A stretch of 64,000 nt of DNA from Bradyrhizobium sp. RP6 (GTDB taxonomy: Bacteria; Pseudomonadota; Alphaproteobacteria; Rhizobiales; Xanthobacteraceae): NCBI RefSeq assembly GCF_003837805.1, contig NZ_RQIT01000007.1:1-64000 (forward strand), written 5' to 3'. Positions within the stretch are counted from its first letter, which is position 1. Each line of letters opens with the position of its first letter. Positions 1 through 8,309 of this stretch are shown here, piece by piece. The notes beneath the pieces are model-generated. The model made no database searches. It was not told where the DNA came from and worked only from the letters and a program-made list of their open reading frames with translations. Both the position numbers and the translations under genes were made by a program.

Positions 1-53
1 CCCCGATTCATGCGACCTCCGCCCCCAGCCAACCCCCACACTCTGAGCCCTCG

Positions 54-1337
54 ATGCACATTCTCCTGCTTGGTTCCGGCGGCCGCGAACATGCCCTGGC
101 GTGGAAGATCGCAGCCTCTCCCCTGGTGACCAAATTCTGGTGCGCGCCCGGCAATGCCGGCATCGCCAGGGAGGCGGAGTGCGTGGCGCTCGATGTCGCC
201 GACCATGCCGCCGTGATCGAGTTCTGCAAGACGAACGCGGTCGAGCTCGTGGTGGTCGGGCCGGAGACGCCGCTGGCGGCCGGCATCGTCAATGATCTCA
301 CGGCTAGCGGCATCAAGGCGTTCGGGCCGAGCAAGGTCGCGGCCCAGCTCGAAAGCTCAAAAGGGTTCACCAAGGCGCTGTGCACCGAATTCGGCATTCC
401 CACAGGCGCCTACAAGCGGTTCACCAATCCCGAAAACGCGCGCGCCTATGTGCAGAGCCAGGGCGCGCCGATCGTAGTGAAGGCCGACGGGCTCGCCGCC
501 GGCAAGGGCGTCGTCGTTGCGAAAACCGTGCGCGAGGCCGAGGACGCCATCGCCATGATGTTCGAGGGCGCCTTCGGCGAGGCCGGCGCGGAGGTCGTGA
601 TCGAGGAGTTTCTGCCCGGCCGCGAGATCAGCTTCTTTGCGCTGTGCGACGGCGAGACCGCGATTCCGCTGGCTTCCGCCCAGGACCACAAGCGCGTGTT
701 CGACCACGATGTCGGCCCGAACACCGGCGGCATGGGCGCCTATTCGCCGACGCCGCTGGTGACGCCCGCCATCCACGACGCGATCATGGCGAAGATCATC
801 CTGCCGACGGTGGCGGGCATGAAGCAGCGCGGCACGCCGTTCCGCGGCGTGCTCTATGCCGGCATCATGTTGACGACGCAGGGCCCAAAGCTGTTCGAGT
901 TCAACGTCCGCTTTGGCGATCCCGAGTGCCAGGTCCTGATGCTGCGCATGATGAGCGACCTCGTGCCGGCGCTGCTCGCCGCCTGCGACGGGCAGCTGAA
1001 GAATTTCGACCTGCGCTGGCACAAGGAATCCGCGCTCACAGTGGTGATAGCGGCGAAGGGCTATCCCGGCGATTATCAAAAAGGGACCCGCATCGAGGGG
1101 CTTGAGGAAGCTGCCAAGGTCGAGACGGTCGAGATCTTCCACGCCGGCACGGTGGCGAAGGACGGCGCGATCCTCGCCAATGGCGGCCGCGTGCTCAACG
1201 TCTGCGCGCTGGGAGCGACCGTGACGGAGGCGCAAGCCCGCGCCTACCAGGCCGTCGATCGCATCCGCTGGCCGGAGGGTTTTTGCCGCCGCGACATCGG
1301 CTGGCAGGCGGTGGAGGCGGAGAAGGCCAAAAATTAG
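54..1337 (+). CDS. purD: Phosphoribosylamine-glycine ligase (GAR synthetase)
   Basis: This enzyme joins glycine to 5-phosphoribosylamine using ATP, the second step of purine synthesis, in the cytosol. The 427-residue length is normal for the family. The N-terminal Rossmann-like motif [14 protein letters not shown] lies at residues 4-17. The ATP-grasp region shows [10 protein letters not shown] at about residue 143 and [10 protein letters not shown] at about residue 223, and the C-terminal PurD domain is complete. The ATG at 54 places the glycine-rich loop at the usual distance from the N-terminus. No gene fits in the 53 bases before it. The next gene downstream is unrelated, so purD is probably transcribed alone. 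Confidence 0.97.
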   Translation: MHILLLGSGGREHALAWKIAASPLVTKFWCAPGNAGIAREAECVALDVADHAAVIEFCKTNAVELVVVGPETPLAAGIVNDLTASGIKAFGPSKVAAQLESSKGFTKALCTEFGIPTGAYKRFTNPENARAYVQSQGAPIVVKADGLAAGKGVVVAKTVREAEDAIAMMFEGAFGEAGAEVVIEEFLPGREISFFALCDGETAIPLASAQDHKRVFDHDVGPNTGGMGAYSPTPLVTPAIHDAIMAKIILPTVAGMKQRGTPFRGVLYAGIMLTTQGPKLFEFNVRFGDPECQVLMLRMMSDLVPALLAACDGQLKNFDLRWHKESALTVVIAAKGYPGDYQKGTRIEGLEEAAKVETVEIFHAGTVAKDGAILANGGRVLNVCALGATVTEAQARAYQAVDRIRWPEGFCRRDIGWQAVEAEKAKN

Positions 1338-1540
1338 CGCGTCACGCCGGATGGCGCGCGCCAACGCGCCGATTCGGAATCTCGCGTTTACGTCACCGCG
1401 CCGCCATATCCGTGTTCCAGAATATGCAATCGGTTGTTGGGGTTAGTGACCCCGATGATAATACCGGTACTGTGCATGGGGTTGTTTTCGAACTTTTGTT
1501 TGTCGAGGCCCCCGCGACCGACCAACAAGGATGCAAGAAG

Positions 1541-2443
1541 ATGTCCGATCTCGCCGACCTCTATCCGGGCTTTGCCGCCGAATGGATCGACACCTCGTTC
1601 GGCCGCATCTTCGCCCGCGTCGGCGGCAAGGGCCCGCCGCTGCTGCTCCTGCACGGCTTCTCCGAGACCCACGTGATGTGGCATCAGGTGGCGCCTGAGC
1701 TGGCCGAGCACTTCACCCTGATCATCGCCGACCTGCCGGGCTACGGCTGGTCCGACATGCCCGCGAGCGATGCGCTGCACATGCCCTACAGCAAGCGCGC
1801 GATGGCGAAGGCCATGGTCGAGGCGATGGAGCGGCTCGGCCACGTGCACTTCGCGCTCGCCGGCCATGACCGCGGCGGCCGCGTATCGTATCGGCTCGCG
1901 CTCGACCATCCCGGCCGGCTGTCGCGCCTCGCCGTGCTCGATATCTTGCCGACCTATAATTACTGGGAGCGGATGAACCGCGCCTACGCCCTGAAGATCT
2001 ATCACTGGACGTTCCTGGCGCAGCCCTATCCGCTGCCGGAGACGCTGATCTCGGGCAATGGCGAGTTCTTCCTGCGCATCAAGATGGCGAGCCAGACCAG
2101 GTCGAAAACGCTGGACGCCATCGATCCGCGCGCGCTCGAGCATTACCTCGCCCCGTTCCGCGATCCCGCCCGCATCCACGCCATGTGCGAGGACTACCGC
2201 GCCGGCGCCTATTTCGACTACGACCTGGACAAGGCCGATTTCGAGGCCGGCAAGAAGATCACGATCCCGATGCTGGCGCTGTGGGGCAATGCCGGGATCG
2301 CCCAGGCCGCCGCGACGCCGCTGGACACGTGGAAGCAATGGGCGACGAACGTCAACGGCATGCCGGTGGATTCGGGGCACTTCCTCACCGAGGAGAACCC
2401 TGAGGTGACCGCAAAGGCGCTGCGCGAGTTCTTCTTGGCCTGA
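1541..2443 (+). CDS. Alpha/beta hydrolase, probable fluoroacetate/haloacetate dehalogenase
   Basis: A 300-residue alpha/beta hydrolase that reads throughout like the fluoroacetate dehalogenase RPA1163 of Rhodopseudomonas palustris. Counted from the ATG at 1541, the known functional residues fall at identical numbers: nucleophile Asp110 (in AGHDRGGR), carboxylate-binding Arg111 and Arg114, acid Asp134, halide-pocket His155-Trp156 and Tyr219, and general base His280 (in DSGHF). Family knowledge: these enzymes cleave C-F or C-Cl bonds of haloacetates to give glycolate through an aspartyl ester. The frame stays open upstream to 1283, but similarity begins at [10 protein letters not shown], so 1541 is chosen. 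Substrate preference is inferred from the residues, and a general haloacid or epoxide-like hydrolase remains possible. Confidence 0.88.
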   Translation: MSDLADLYPGFAAEWIDTSFGRIFARVGGKGPPLLLLHGFSETHVMWHQVAPELAEHFTLIIADLPGYGWSDMPASDALHMPYSKRAMAKAMVEAMERLGHVHFALAGHDRGGRVSYRLALDHPGRLSRLAVLDILPTYNYWERMNRAYALKIYHWTFLAQPYPLPETLISGNGEFFLRIKMASQTRSKTLDAIDPRALEHYLAPFRDPARIHAMCEDYRAGAYFDYDLDKADFEAGKKITIPMLALWGNAGIAQAAATPLDTWKQWATNVNGMPVDSGHFLTEENPEVTAKALREFFLA

Positions 2444-2450
2444 CGATCTT

Positions 2451-2536
2451 GTAGCCCGGATGGAGCGCAGCGTAATCCGGGATTCTCTCCTCGCCGCGAC
2501 ACTGTCCCGGATTGCGCTTCGCTCCATCCGGGCTAC
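2451..2536. repeat. Intergenic inverted repeat (GTAGCCCGGATGGAGCG family)
   Basis: Two arms of about 32 bases, beginning GTAGCCCGGATGGAGCGCAG and ending CTTCGCTCCATCCGGGCTAC, face each other across a 22-base centre between the convergent dehalogenase and tadA genes. Each arm also contains self-complementary CCGGAT/ATCCGG. It probably acts as a bidirectional transcript end or is simply a dispersed repeat. Confidence 0.75.
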
Positions 2537-2547
2537 GCGACTCCGAC

Positions 2548-3006
2548 CTACCGCCGCTCGCGAAAGAACTCCCGCAGCAGCCGCGCCGCCTCGCTCTCGC
2601 CGACGCCGGAGTACACGTCCGGGGCGTGGTGGCAGGTCGGCGAGGCAAAGAAGCGCACGCCCGACTCGACCGCGCCGCCCTTGGGATCGGCGGCACCGTA
2701 ATAGAGCCGCCTGACCCTTGCAAACGAGATCGCGCCCGCACACATGGTGCAGGGCTCCAGCGTCACGTAGAGATCGCAATCCACGAGGCGCTCGCTGCCG
2801 ATCTTCGCGGCCGCCTCGCGCAGTGCGATGATCTCGGCATGGGCGGTCGGATCATGGTCGGTCAGCGTCCGGTTTGCGGCGGTGGCGATGACCTCGTAAT
2901 TGCGGACCACCACGCATCCGATCGGAACTTCGCCCGATTTTCCGGCATTTTCGGCCGTCTGAAGCGCCAAATCCATGAAAGAAGGGGCTTTCGTGCCTCG
3001 TATCAT
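2548..3006 (-). CDS. tadA: tRNA-specific adenosine deaminase TadA
   Basis: TadA deaminates A34 to inosine in the anticodon of tRNA-Arg(ACG) and is usually essential. The 152-residue protein carries the zinc deaminase signature: HAE at residues 56-58 (zinc ligand His56, proton shuttle Glu58) and PCTMC at 85-89 (zinc ligands Cys86 and Cys89). The frame is open to 3099, but that stretch overlaps a degenerate palindromic repeat and shows no family similarity. The start at MIRGTKAPSF (3006) is therefore preferred, with an alternative ATG ten codons later at 2976. It is divergent from the pseudouridine synthase gene and convergent with the dehalogenase gene. Confidence 0.95.
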   Translation of the reverse strand: MIRGTKAPSFMDLALQTAENAGKSGEVPIGCVVVRNYEVIATAANRTLTDHDPTAHAEIIALREAAAKIGSERLVDCDLYVTLEPCTMCAGAISFARVRRLYYGAADPKGGAVESGVRFFASPTCHHAPDVYSGVGESEAARLLREFFRERR

Positions 3007-3037
3007 CGCCAGAAACCTGCTACTAGCTCCGCCTTCA

Positions 3038-3070
3038 GCAAGAGTGGATACCGATTTTGCCTGAGCATGC
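3038..3070. repeat. Degenerate half-copy of a palindromic repeat
   Basis: The bases AGAGTGGATACCGATTTTGC followed by CTGAGCATGC resemble the AAGTGGGTACCGGTTTTGC and GAGCAT blocks of the full element at 45741-45841. It lies between tadA and the divergent pseudouridine synthase gene. This is a weak, single-arm match. Confidence 0.4.
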
Positions 3071-3126
3071 GGCTCGCAGCGAGCGCGCACAATGCTCATC
3101 GCGCTACCCCCTAGGTGAGATTATTC

Positions 3127-5178
3127 ATGCCTCGCGACAGCGACAAAGACAACGATTCCCGCGGCCGGCGAGGCCCGGCCAAAGGCCGTAGCGGCAAGCC
3201 GCGTGGCCCCGAGAAGAAATTCGCCAAGCGCGGCTTCGAGGGCAAGGGCGAGCGTAAGGGCGACCGCGACAGCCGCGCGCCCCGTGGCGATCGCGAGAAC
3301 CGCCCGTTCCGTCGCCGCGAGGAGGGCGATGCCCCGCGCCGCGATTTTTCCGACCGTCCGCGCTTCAAGCGCGACGACCGGGGCGGCGAGGGCCGCGGCG
3401 AGCGCAGCTTCAAGCCGCGGGGCGAGCGCCCGTTTTCCGACCGCACCTCGCGCGATGGCGAGAAGCGGCCCTTCAAGCCGCGCGGTGATCGCCCGTCGTA
3501 TGATCGTGACGACCGTCCGCCGCGTAGCCGTGATCGCGATGAGTCCCGTCCCGCCGGCCGGTTCGGCGACAAGAAGTTCGGCGACAAGCGGCCGTATTCG
3601 CCGCGTGGCGACCGCCCCGAACGCAAGTTCGACGGCGAGCGGAAGTTTTCGCGGAGCGGCGACCGTGGCGATCGCGGTGACCGTCCGCGCGATCGTGGCG
3701 AGCGCGGCGATTCCAAGCCCTGGCAGAGGCGCGATGACCGTCCGCGCGGTGATCGTCCGCCGCGCAAGGACTTCGGCGGTCGCGATCGCGGCGACGACAA
3801 GCCCTGGCAGAAGCGCGAAGGCGGCGAGGACCGTCCGCGTTTCTCGCGTTCGCGCGACGATCGTGCCTCGGGCGACCGTCCGTTCCGCGAGCGGCCCAAA
3901 TTCGATCGTCCACGCGACGACCGTCCCAAGTTTGATCGGCCCCGTCGCGACAGCGATGGCGAGCGCGGTGGGCGCGGCGGTGATCGCCCGAAATTCAGTC
4001 GTCCACGCGAGCGCTCCGAGGGCCGCGCCGACTGGCACGAGCATCCACGCAGCGAAGGCCGTTTCGGCGATCGTCCGCGCCGCGAAAACGAGGATGAGAG
4101 CAGGATCTTCGAGAAGCGCCCCGCCTTCGGCGGCCGTGGCGCCTATCGCGAGCGCGATCGCGATTTCGAGGGCCGGCCGCGCCGCGAAGACGTGCCGAAG
4201 CCGAAGAAGGCCGGCGAGCGCATCGCAAAAGTGCTGGCGCGCGCGGGCCTTGCCTCGCGCCGCGATGCCGAGGAGATGGTCACGCAGGGCCGCGTCACGG
4301 TCAATGGCCGCGTCATCAACTCGCCGGCGCTCGACATCACCAAGAACGACGTCGTCCTGGTCGACGGCAAGCCGTTGCCGGAGCGCGAGCGCACGCGGCT
4401 GTTCCTCTATCACAAGCCGCGCGGGCTGATGACGACGCATGACGATCCCGAGGGGCGTCCGACCGTGTTCGACAATCTGCCCGAAGGCCTGCCGCGCCTG
4501 ATCAGTATCGGCCGGCTCGACTTCAACACCGAGGGTCTGCTCTTGCTCACCAATGACGGCGGGCTCGCGCGCACGCTCGAGCTGCCCGATACCGGCTGGC
4601 TGCGCCGCTATCGCGTCCGTGCCTATGGCGACGTCACCCAGGCGCAGCTCGACGAGCTGAGGAACGGTATCGAGGTCGAGGGAGTCAAATACGGTCCGAT
4701 CGAGGCAACGCTCGAGCGCGACCAGGGGGCTAATGTCTGGCTGGTGTTCGCGATCCGCGAAGGCAAGAACCGCGAGGTGCGCAATGTCTGCGCCCATCTC
4801 GGGCTCGAGGTGAATCGGCTGATCCGCGTCTCCTACGGCCCGTTCCAACTCGGCGAGATTGCTGAAGGTCAAGTCGAGGAGGTCCGCTCGCGCGTGCTGC
4901 GCGAGCAGCTCGGCGACAAGGTGATCGAGAAGTCGGGCGCGCAGTTCGACGTACCGCAGAAATCGTCTGCGGCCGATGACGATGCGCCCCGCGAGGGCAA
5001 GCCCGCCAGCAAGCGCGCCGTGATCAACGACCGCAAGGGCCGCCGCGTGCTGGTGCAGCGCACCGGCAGCGAGGAGGCGCGCGAGCGCAACGAGATGGAC
5101 GCGAGCGGCTACGGCCCGCCGCGCCGTCCCAAGCGCGGCTATCACGGCAAGCGCGACCTGAAGCCGCGGGAGGACTGA
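3127..5178 (+). CDS. RluB/RsuA-family pseudouridine synthase with long Arg/Asp/Gly-rich N-terminal tail
   Basis: The C-terminal part is a normal RsuA/RluB-type rRNA pseudouridine synthase: an S4 RNA-binding domain from about residue 363 (RIAKVLARAGLASRRDAEEM) and the catalytic GRLDFNTEGLLLL with Asp465. The first 360 or so residues are unusual, consisting almost only of R, D, G, E, K, P, F and S in motifs such as GDRPRD and RPKFDRPR; this part is surely disordered and nucleic-acid binding. After the domain there is another charged tail to residue 683. The ATG at 3127 is chosen because AGGTGAG sits 7 bases before it; an in-frame GTG occurs at 3115. RluB modifies U2605 of 23S rRNA in E. coli; the exact target here is inferred. 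rsmD follows directly. Confidence 0.9.
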   Translation: MPRDSDKDNDSRGRRGPAKGRSGKPRGPEKKFAKRGFEGKGERKGDRDSRAPRGDRENRPFRRREEGDAPRRDFSDRPRFKRDDRGGEGRGERSFKPRGERPFSDRTSRDGEKRPFKPRGDRPSYDRDDRPPRSRDRDESRPAGRFGDKKFGDKRPYSPRGDRPERKFDGERKFSRSGDRGDRGDRPRDRGERGDSKPWQRRDDRPRGDRPPRKDFGGRDRGDDKPWQKREGGEDRPRFSRSRDDRASGDRPFRERPKFDRPRDDRPKFDRPRRDSDGERGGRGGDRPKFSRPRERSEGRADWHEHPRSEGRFGDRPRRENEDESRIFEKRPAFGGRGAYRERDRDFEGRPRREDVPKPKKAGERIAKVLARAGLASRRDAEEMVTQGRVTVNGRVINSPALDITKNDVVLVDGKPLPERERTRLFLYHKPRGLMTTHDDPEGRPTVFDNLPEGLPRLISIGRLDFNTEGLLLLTNDGGLARTLELPDTGWLRRYRVRAYGDVTQAQLDELRNGIEVEGVKYGPIEATLERDQGANVWLVFAIREGKNREVRNVCAHLGLEVNRLIRVSYGPFQLGEIAEGQVEEVRSRVLREQLGDKVIEKSGAQFDVPQKSSAADDDAPREGKPASKRAVINDRKGRRVLVQRTGSEEARERNEMDASGYGPPRRPKRGYHGKRDLKPRED

Positions 5179-5179
5179 C

Positions 5180-5737
5180 TTGCGCGTCGTCGGCGGCCGC
5201 TTGAAGGGGCGCAATCTCGCCTCACCGTCCTCGCGCGACATCCGTCCCACGGCGGACCGGTTGCGCGAGTCCGTGTTCAACATCCTCGTGCACGCCTATG
5301 GCGATCCGATCGAGGATGCGCGCGTGCTCGATCTCTTCGCCGGCACCGGCGCGCTCGGCATCGAGGCCGCCTCGCGCGGCGCCAAGTTCACGCTGTTCGT
5401 CGACAACGGCGCCGAGGCGCGTGCGCTGCTCCGTAACAACGTCGAGGCGCTCGGTCTCGGCGGCGTCACCAAGGTCTATCGCCGCGATGCCACCGATCTC
5501 GGCCCTGCGCATCCCGTCGAGCCATTCTCGCTGGTGTTCCTCGATCCGCCCTATGGCAAGGGGTTTGCCGAGAAGGCGCTGGCGTCCTTGCGCGACGGCG
5601 GGTGGCTCACGCCGGGCGCGCTGCTTGTGGTGGAAGAGGCGAAGACCGCACAGTTCGCGACGCCGGAAGGCTATGAGGAGCTGGAGCGGCGGACGTATGA
5701 CGACACGGAATTCGTGTTCCTGCGTAGGGCGGATTAG
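5180..5737 (+). CDS. rsmD: 16S rRNA (guanine966-N2)-methyltransferase RsmD
   Basis: RsmD methylates G966 of 16S rRNA with S-adenosylmethionine. Residues 51-60 (DLFAGTGALG) form the SAM-binding loop and DPPY at 122-125 is the amino-methyltransferase catalytic motif. The 185-residue length is typical. A TTG start at 5180 is supported by GGGAGG at 5168-5173, and it begins just after the TGA of the pseudouridine synthase gene, so the two rRNA-modification genes are translationally coupled. The last codons and the TAG stop lie inside a dispersed palindromic repeat (see 5724-5804), so the extreme C-terminus (RRAD) is repeat-derived. Confidence 0.95.
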   Translation: MRVVGGRLKGRNLASPSSRDIRPTADRLRESVFNILVHAYGDPIEDARVLDLFAGTGALGIEAASRGAKFTLFVDNGAEARALLRNNVEALGLGGVTKVYRRDATDLGPAHPVEPFSLVFLDPPYGKGFAEKALASLRDGGWLTPGALLVVEEAKTAQFATPEGYEELERRTYDDTEFVFLRRAD

Positions 5738-5804
5738 CGAAGCGTAATCCGCCGTCTGTCGCGGCATCTGCAGAAGGTGGATTACGCCTTCGGCTAATCC
5801 ACCC
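5724..5804. repeat. Tandem hairpin repeat overlapping the end of rsmD
   Basis: Two perfect 9-bp hairpins lie in tandem: GGCGGATTA (5728-5736) with TAATCCGCC (5745-5753), and GGTGGATTA (5776-5784) with TAATCCACC (5795-5803). The first overlaps the last codons and stop of rsmD. It lies between convergent rsmD and mutL and may end both transcripts. Confidence 0.85.
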
Positions 5805-5822
5805 CAGGGCACCACGGCACCG

Positions 5823-7634
5823 TCACCTTCGCCCGAACAGCTTCTCCACGTCGCTCAGCTTCAACTCCACATAAGTCGGCCGGCCGTGATTGCACTGGCC
5901 GGAGTTCGGTGTGTCCTCCATCTCGCGCAGCAGCGCGTTCATCTCCTCCGGCCGCAGCCGGCGGCCGGCGCGCACCGAGCCGTGGCAGGCCATGGTCGCC
6001 GCGACGTGCATCAGGCGGCGCTCCAGCGGCAGCGCCTCGTCCCATTCGGCCATGTGCTCGGAAAGATCGCGCAAGAGGCCGCCGGCATTGGCCTTGCCGA
6101 GCAGCGATGGCGTCTCGCGCACCGCGACCGCGCCGGGTCCGAAGGATTCGATGGCAAGGCCGAACGAGGCCAGCTCGTCGCTGCGCTCGAGCAGGCGCTC
6201 CACCGTCGCCTCGTCCATCTCGACGATCTCGGGGATCAAGAGTATCTGCCGCTGCACGCCGTTGGCCGCCAGCGAGGCCTTCAGCCGCTCGTAGACGATG
6301 CGCTCATGCGCGGCGTGCTGGTCGACGATGATCAGGCCGTGGCGGGTCTGCGAGACGATGTAGGTCTCGTGGATCTGCGTGCGCGCAGCGCCGAGCGGGC
6401 GATCGACGAGGTCGCCGGTCGGCTGCGATTCGAACCGCACATCCGCGCTGGGCGCGCCGACATCGAATGCAGCCTGTAGGCGCTCGGCGAATGCGGGGGC
6501 GGCGGCGCCTTCGAAGGACGGCATGGGCGCGACCGGGGCGGCTGGCGAGGCGCGCCAGTCCCAGCTTGCGGGACGCGGCGTAAAGGCAGGCCGGAACGAG
6601 GACAATGCGCTCTCGCCGCTGTTGGCGGCGGTGCGCCGGCCCTCGCGCGCGAGTGCTTCCTTCAGCCCGTGCACGATCAATGCGCGCACAAGGCCGGCGT
6701 TGCGGAAGCGCACCTCGGTCTTTGCCGGATGCACGTTGGCGTCGACCTCGCGCGGATCGAGCGTGACGAACAGCGCCAGCACCGGGTGGCGATCGCGCGG
6801 CAGGTAGTCGGAATAGGCGGCGCGCACCGCCCCCAAGATCAGCTTGTCGCGCACCGGTCGGCCATTGACGAAGAGATACTGCCCGAGCGCGTTGGCCTTT
6901 GTGAGCGCGGGCGCTGCGGCATAGCCGGCGACCACCACGCCCTCGCGCTCCGCATGGACCTCGATGGCGTGGCTGCGGAATTCAGCGCCCAGAATGTCGC
7001 CGAGCCGGGTCAGCCGGCCGGCGGCGCCGGGCAGCGCCGCAGCCCAGGTCACCGGCGCGCGCTCCTCGCCCGCCAGCGTAAAGGCGATATCGGGCCGCGC
7101 CATCGCGAGCCGGCGCACCACCTCGCGGATGGCTTCCGCCTCGGTGCGGTCCGTCTTCAGAAACTTCAGCCGCGCCGGCGTCGCATAGAAGAGGTCGCCG
7201 ACCTCGACGCGCGTACCGTGCGCCAGCGCGGCCGGCATGATCTCGGACTTCGCGCCGCCCTCGACGGTGAGAGCCCAGGCATGCGGTTCGCTGGCATGTC
7301 GCGTGGTGATCGAGAGACGCGCCACCGAGCCGATCGAGGGCAGCGCCTCGCCGCGGAACCCGAGCGTGCGGATCTGCAGCAGGTCCTCGTCGTCGAGCTT
7401 GGAGGTGGCGTGGCGCTCGACCGCGAGCGAGAGGTCCCTCGCGGTCATGCCGCTGCCGTCGTCGGTGATGCCGATCCGCCGCCGCCCGCCGCCGTCGGTG
7501 AAGACGTCGATCTGGCTCGCGCCGGCATCAATGGCGTTCTCGACCAGCTCCTTGACGACGCTCGCGGGACGTTCGACCACTTCGCCGGCGGCGATGCGGT
7601 TGACGACCTGTTCTGGCAATTGACGGACGGGCAT
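5823..7634 (-). CDS. mutL: DNA mismatch repair protein MutL
   Basis: MutL links mismatch recognition by MutS to strand incision and excision. The 603-residue protein has the GHKL ATPase motifs near the N-terminus (ELVENAIDAGA, DDGSGM, FRGEALPSI) and a C-terminal dimerisation/endonuclease domain. The endonuclease motif DQHA(X2)E(X4)E is present at residues 438-449, so this is the nicking type of MutL found in bacteria without MutH. A second metal-site motif, QCNHGRPT, lies near the C-terminus. A Pro/Ala-rich linker spans about residues 340-400. The start at MPVRQLPEQV is standard. It is convergent with rsmD and divergent from the ribbon-helix-helix gene. Confidence 0.97.
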   Translation of the reverse strand: MPVRQLPEQVVNRIAAGEVVERPASVVKELVENAIDAGASQIDVFTDGGGRRRIGITDDGSGMTARDLSLAVERHATSKLDDEDLLQIRTLGFRGEALPSIGSVARLSITTRHASEPHAWALTVEGGAKSEIMPAALAHGTRVEVGDLFYATPARLKFLKTDRTEAEAIREVVRRLAMARPDIAFTLAGEERAPVTWAAALPGAAGRLTRLGDILGAEFRSHAIEVHAEREGVVVAGYAAAPALTKANALGQYLFVNGRPVRDKLILGAVRAAYSDYLPRDRHPVLALFVTLDPREVDANVHPAKTEVRFRNAGLVRALIVHGLKEALAREGRRTAANSGESALSSFRPAFTPRPASWDWRASPAAPVAPMPSFEGAAAPAFAERLQAAFDVGAPSADVRFESQPTGDLVDRPLGAARTQIHETYIVSQTRHGLIIVDQHAAHERIVYERLKASLAANGVQRQILLIPEIVEMDEATVERLLERSDELASFGLAIESFGPGAVAVRETPSLLGKANAGGLLRDLSEHMAEWDEALPLERRLMHVAATMACHGSVRAGRRLRPEEMNALLREMEDTPNSGQCNHGRPTYVELKLSDVEKLFGRR

Positions 7635-7884
7635 GAATTCGATCGGGGACTCGGCCCTGGATTCGCTGGGAGTGCTATTCTAGGCCGTGTTGCGTCAAAA
7701 GCATGGGTTGGGCAATAGTCGCGTGACGGGCTGGGGAAGAAGGCCCCCTATCACATTGAAGACATTGGACGTTCGGGACAATCCCACGGCGTCGATCAGC
7801 CGGCTTTCGGCCGTGGTCGCGATTGTGGAGGCCCGGGCAGCGGTGTAGCATCGTGAAAAAACGGCAACAGGACGGGAGGACGCC

Positions 7885-8202
7885 ATGTGCCATCTCTTCG
7901 CGCATCAGCCCCAACGCGACTACGAATCCCAGACTCGTTCTTTGCGGATCGGCGGGCACTGCACGTCGATCCGTCTGGAAATGGCGTTCTGGGACACGCT
8001 GGAGGAGATCGCGGCCAAGGAGAGCATGAGCCTCGGCAAGTTCCTGACCACGCTCTACAACGAGGTGCTCGACCACCATGGCGAAGTCAACAATTTCGCC
8101 TCGTTGCTGCGATGCTCGTGTTTGATCTATCGCTCGAGGAGCATGGTGCCGGTGCAGCAATTCAAGGCCACGGTGGCGCCGATCCTTGATGCGGCCGAGT
8201 AG
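7885..8202 (+). CDS. Ribbon-helix-helix domain protein
   Basis: A 105-residue protein. Residues about 17-60 (SLRIGGHCTSIRLEMAFWD, then two helices ending LGKFLTTLY) match the ribbon-helix-helix_4 family (PF13467), a class of small DNA-binding folds common in alphaproteobacteria. The C-terminal part includes LLRCSCLIY. GGGAGGA lies 7 bases before the ATG. Targets are unknown; it stands alone between mutL and the GMC operon. It could be a transcriptional regulator or an uncharacterised conserved protein without antitoxin function, since no toxin gene adjoins it. Confidence 0.75.
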   Translation: MCHLFAHQPQRDYESQTRSLRIGGHCTSIRLEMAFWDTLEEIAAKESMSLGKFLTTLYNEVLDHHGEVNNFASLLRCSCLIYRSRSMVPVQQFKATVAPILDAAE

Positions 8203-8217
8203 CCGCTCGACCCTCGG

Positions 8218-8245
8218 TGTCGTCCCGGCGAACGCCGGGACGACA
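8218..8245. terminator. Perfect 13-bp palindrome between convergent genes
   Basis: TGTCGTCCCGGCG and CGCCGGGACGACA are separated by AA. It lies between the ribbon-helix-helix gene and the end of the GMC operon, so a bidirectional end of transcription is likely, though no T-run follows. A shorter related copy is at 44623-44642. Confidence 0.55.
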
Positions 8246-8309
8246 GCTTGAGTGTGGATACGCAATCCCTCCTTAATGCCGTCCCAGCAACCGCAATGGC
8301 AACGTCAGA

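Noticed and set aside
3007..3099. A 31-residue N-terminal extension of TadA by an upstream in-frame ATG
   Set aside because: The stretch overlaps a degenerate repeat and the promoter of the divergent gene and has no similarity to TadA N-termini.
3121..5283. A 720-codon open frame on the minus strand
   Set aside because: It is opposite the Arg/Asp/Gly-rich pseudouridine synthase gene; its Ala/Val/Ile-rich translation is the expected reflection of that codon pattern and contains no domain.
7675..8265. A 196-codon minus-strand frame across the ribbon-helix-helix gene
   Set aside because: It runs over a palindrome and lacks any family pattern, while the plus-strand gene has a good ribosome binding site and a known fold.
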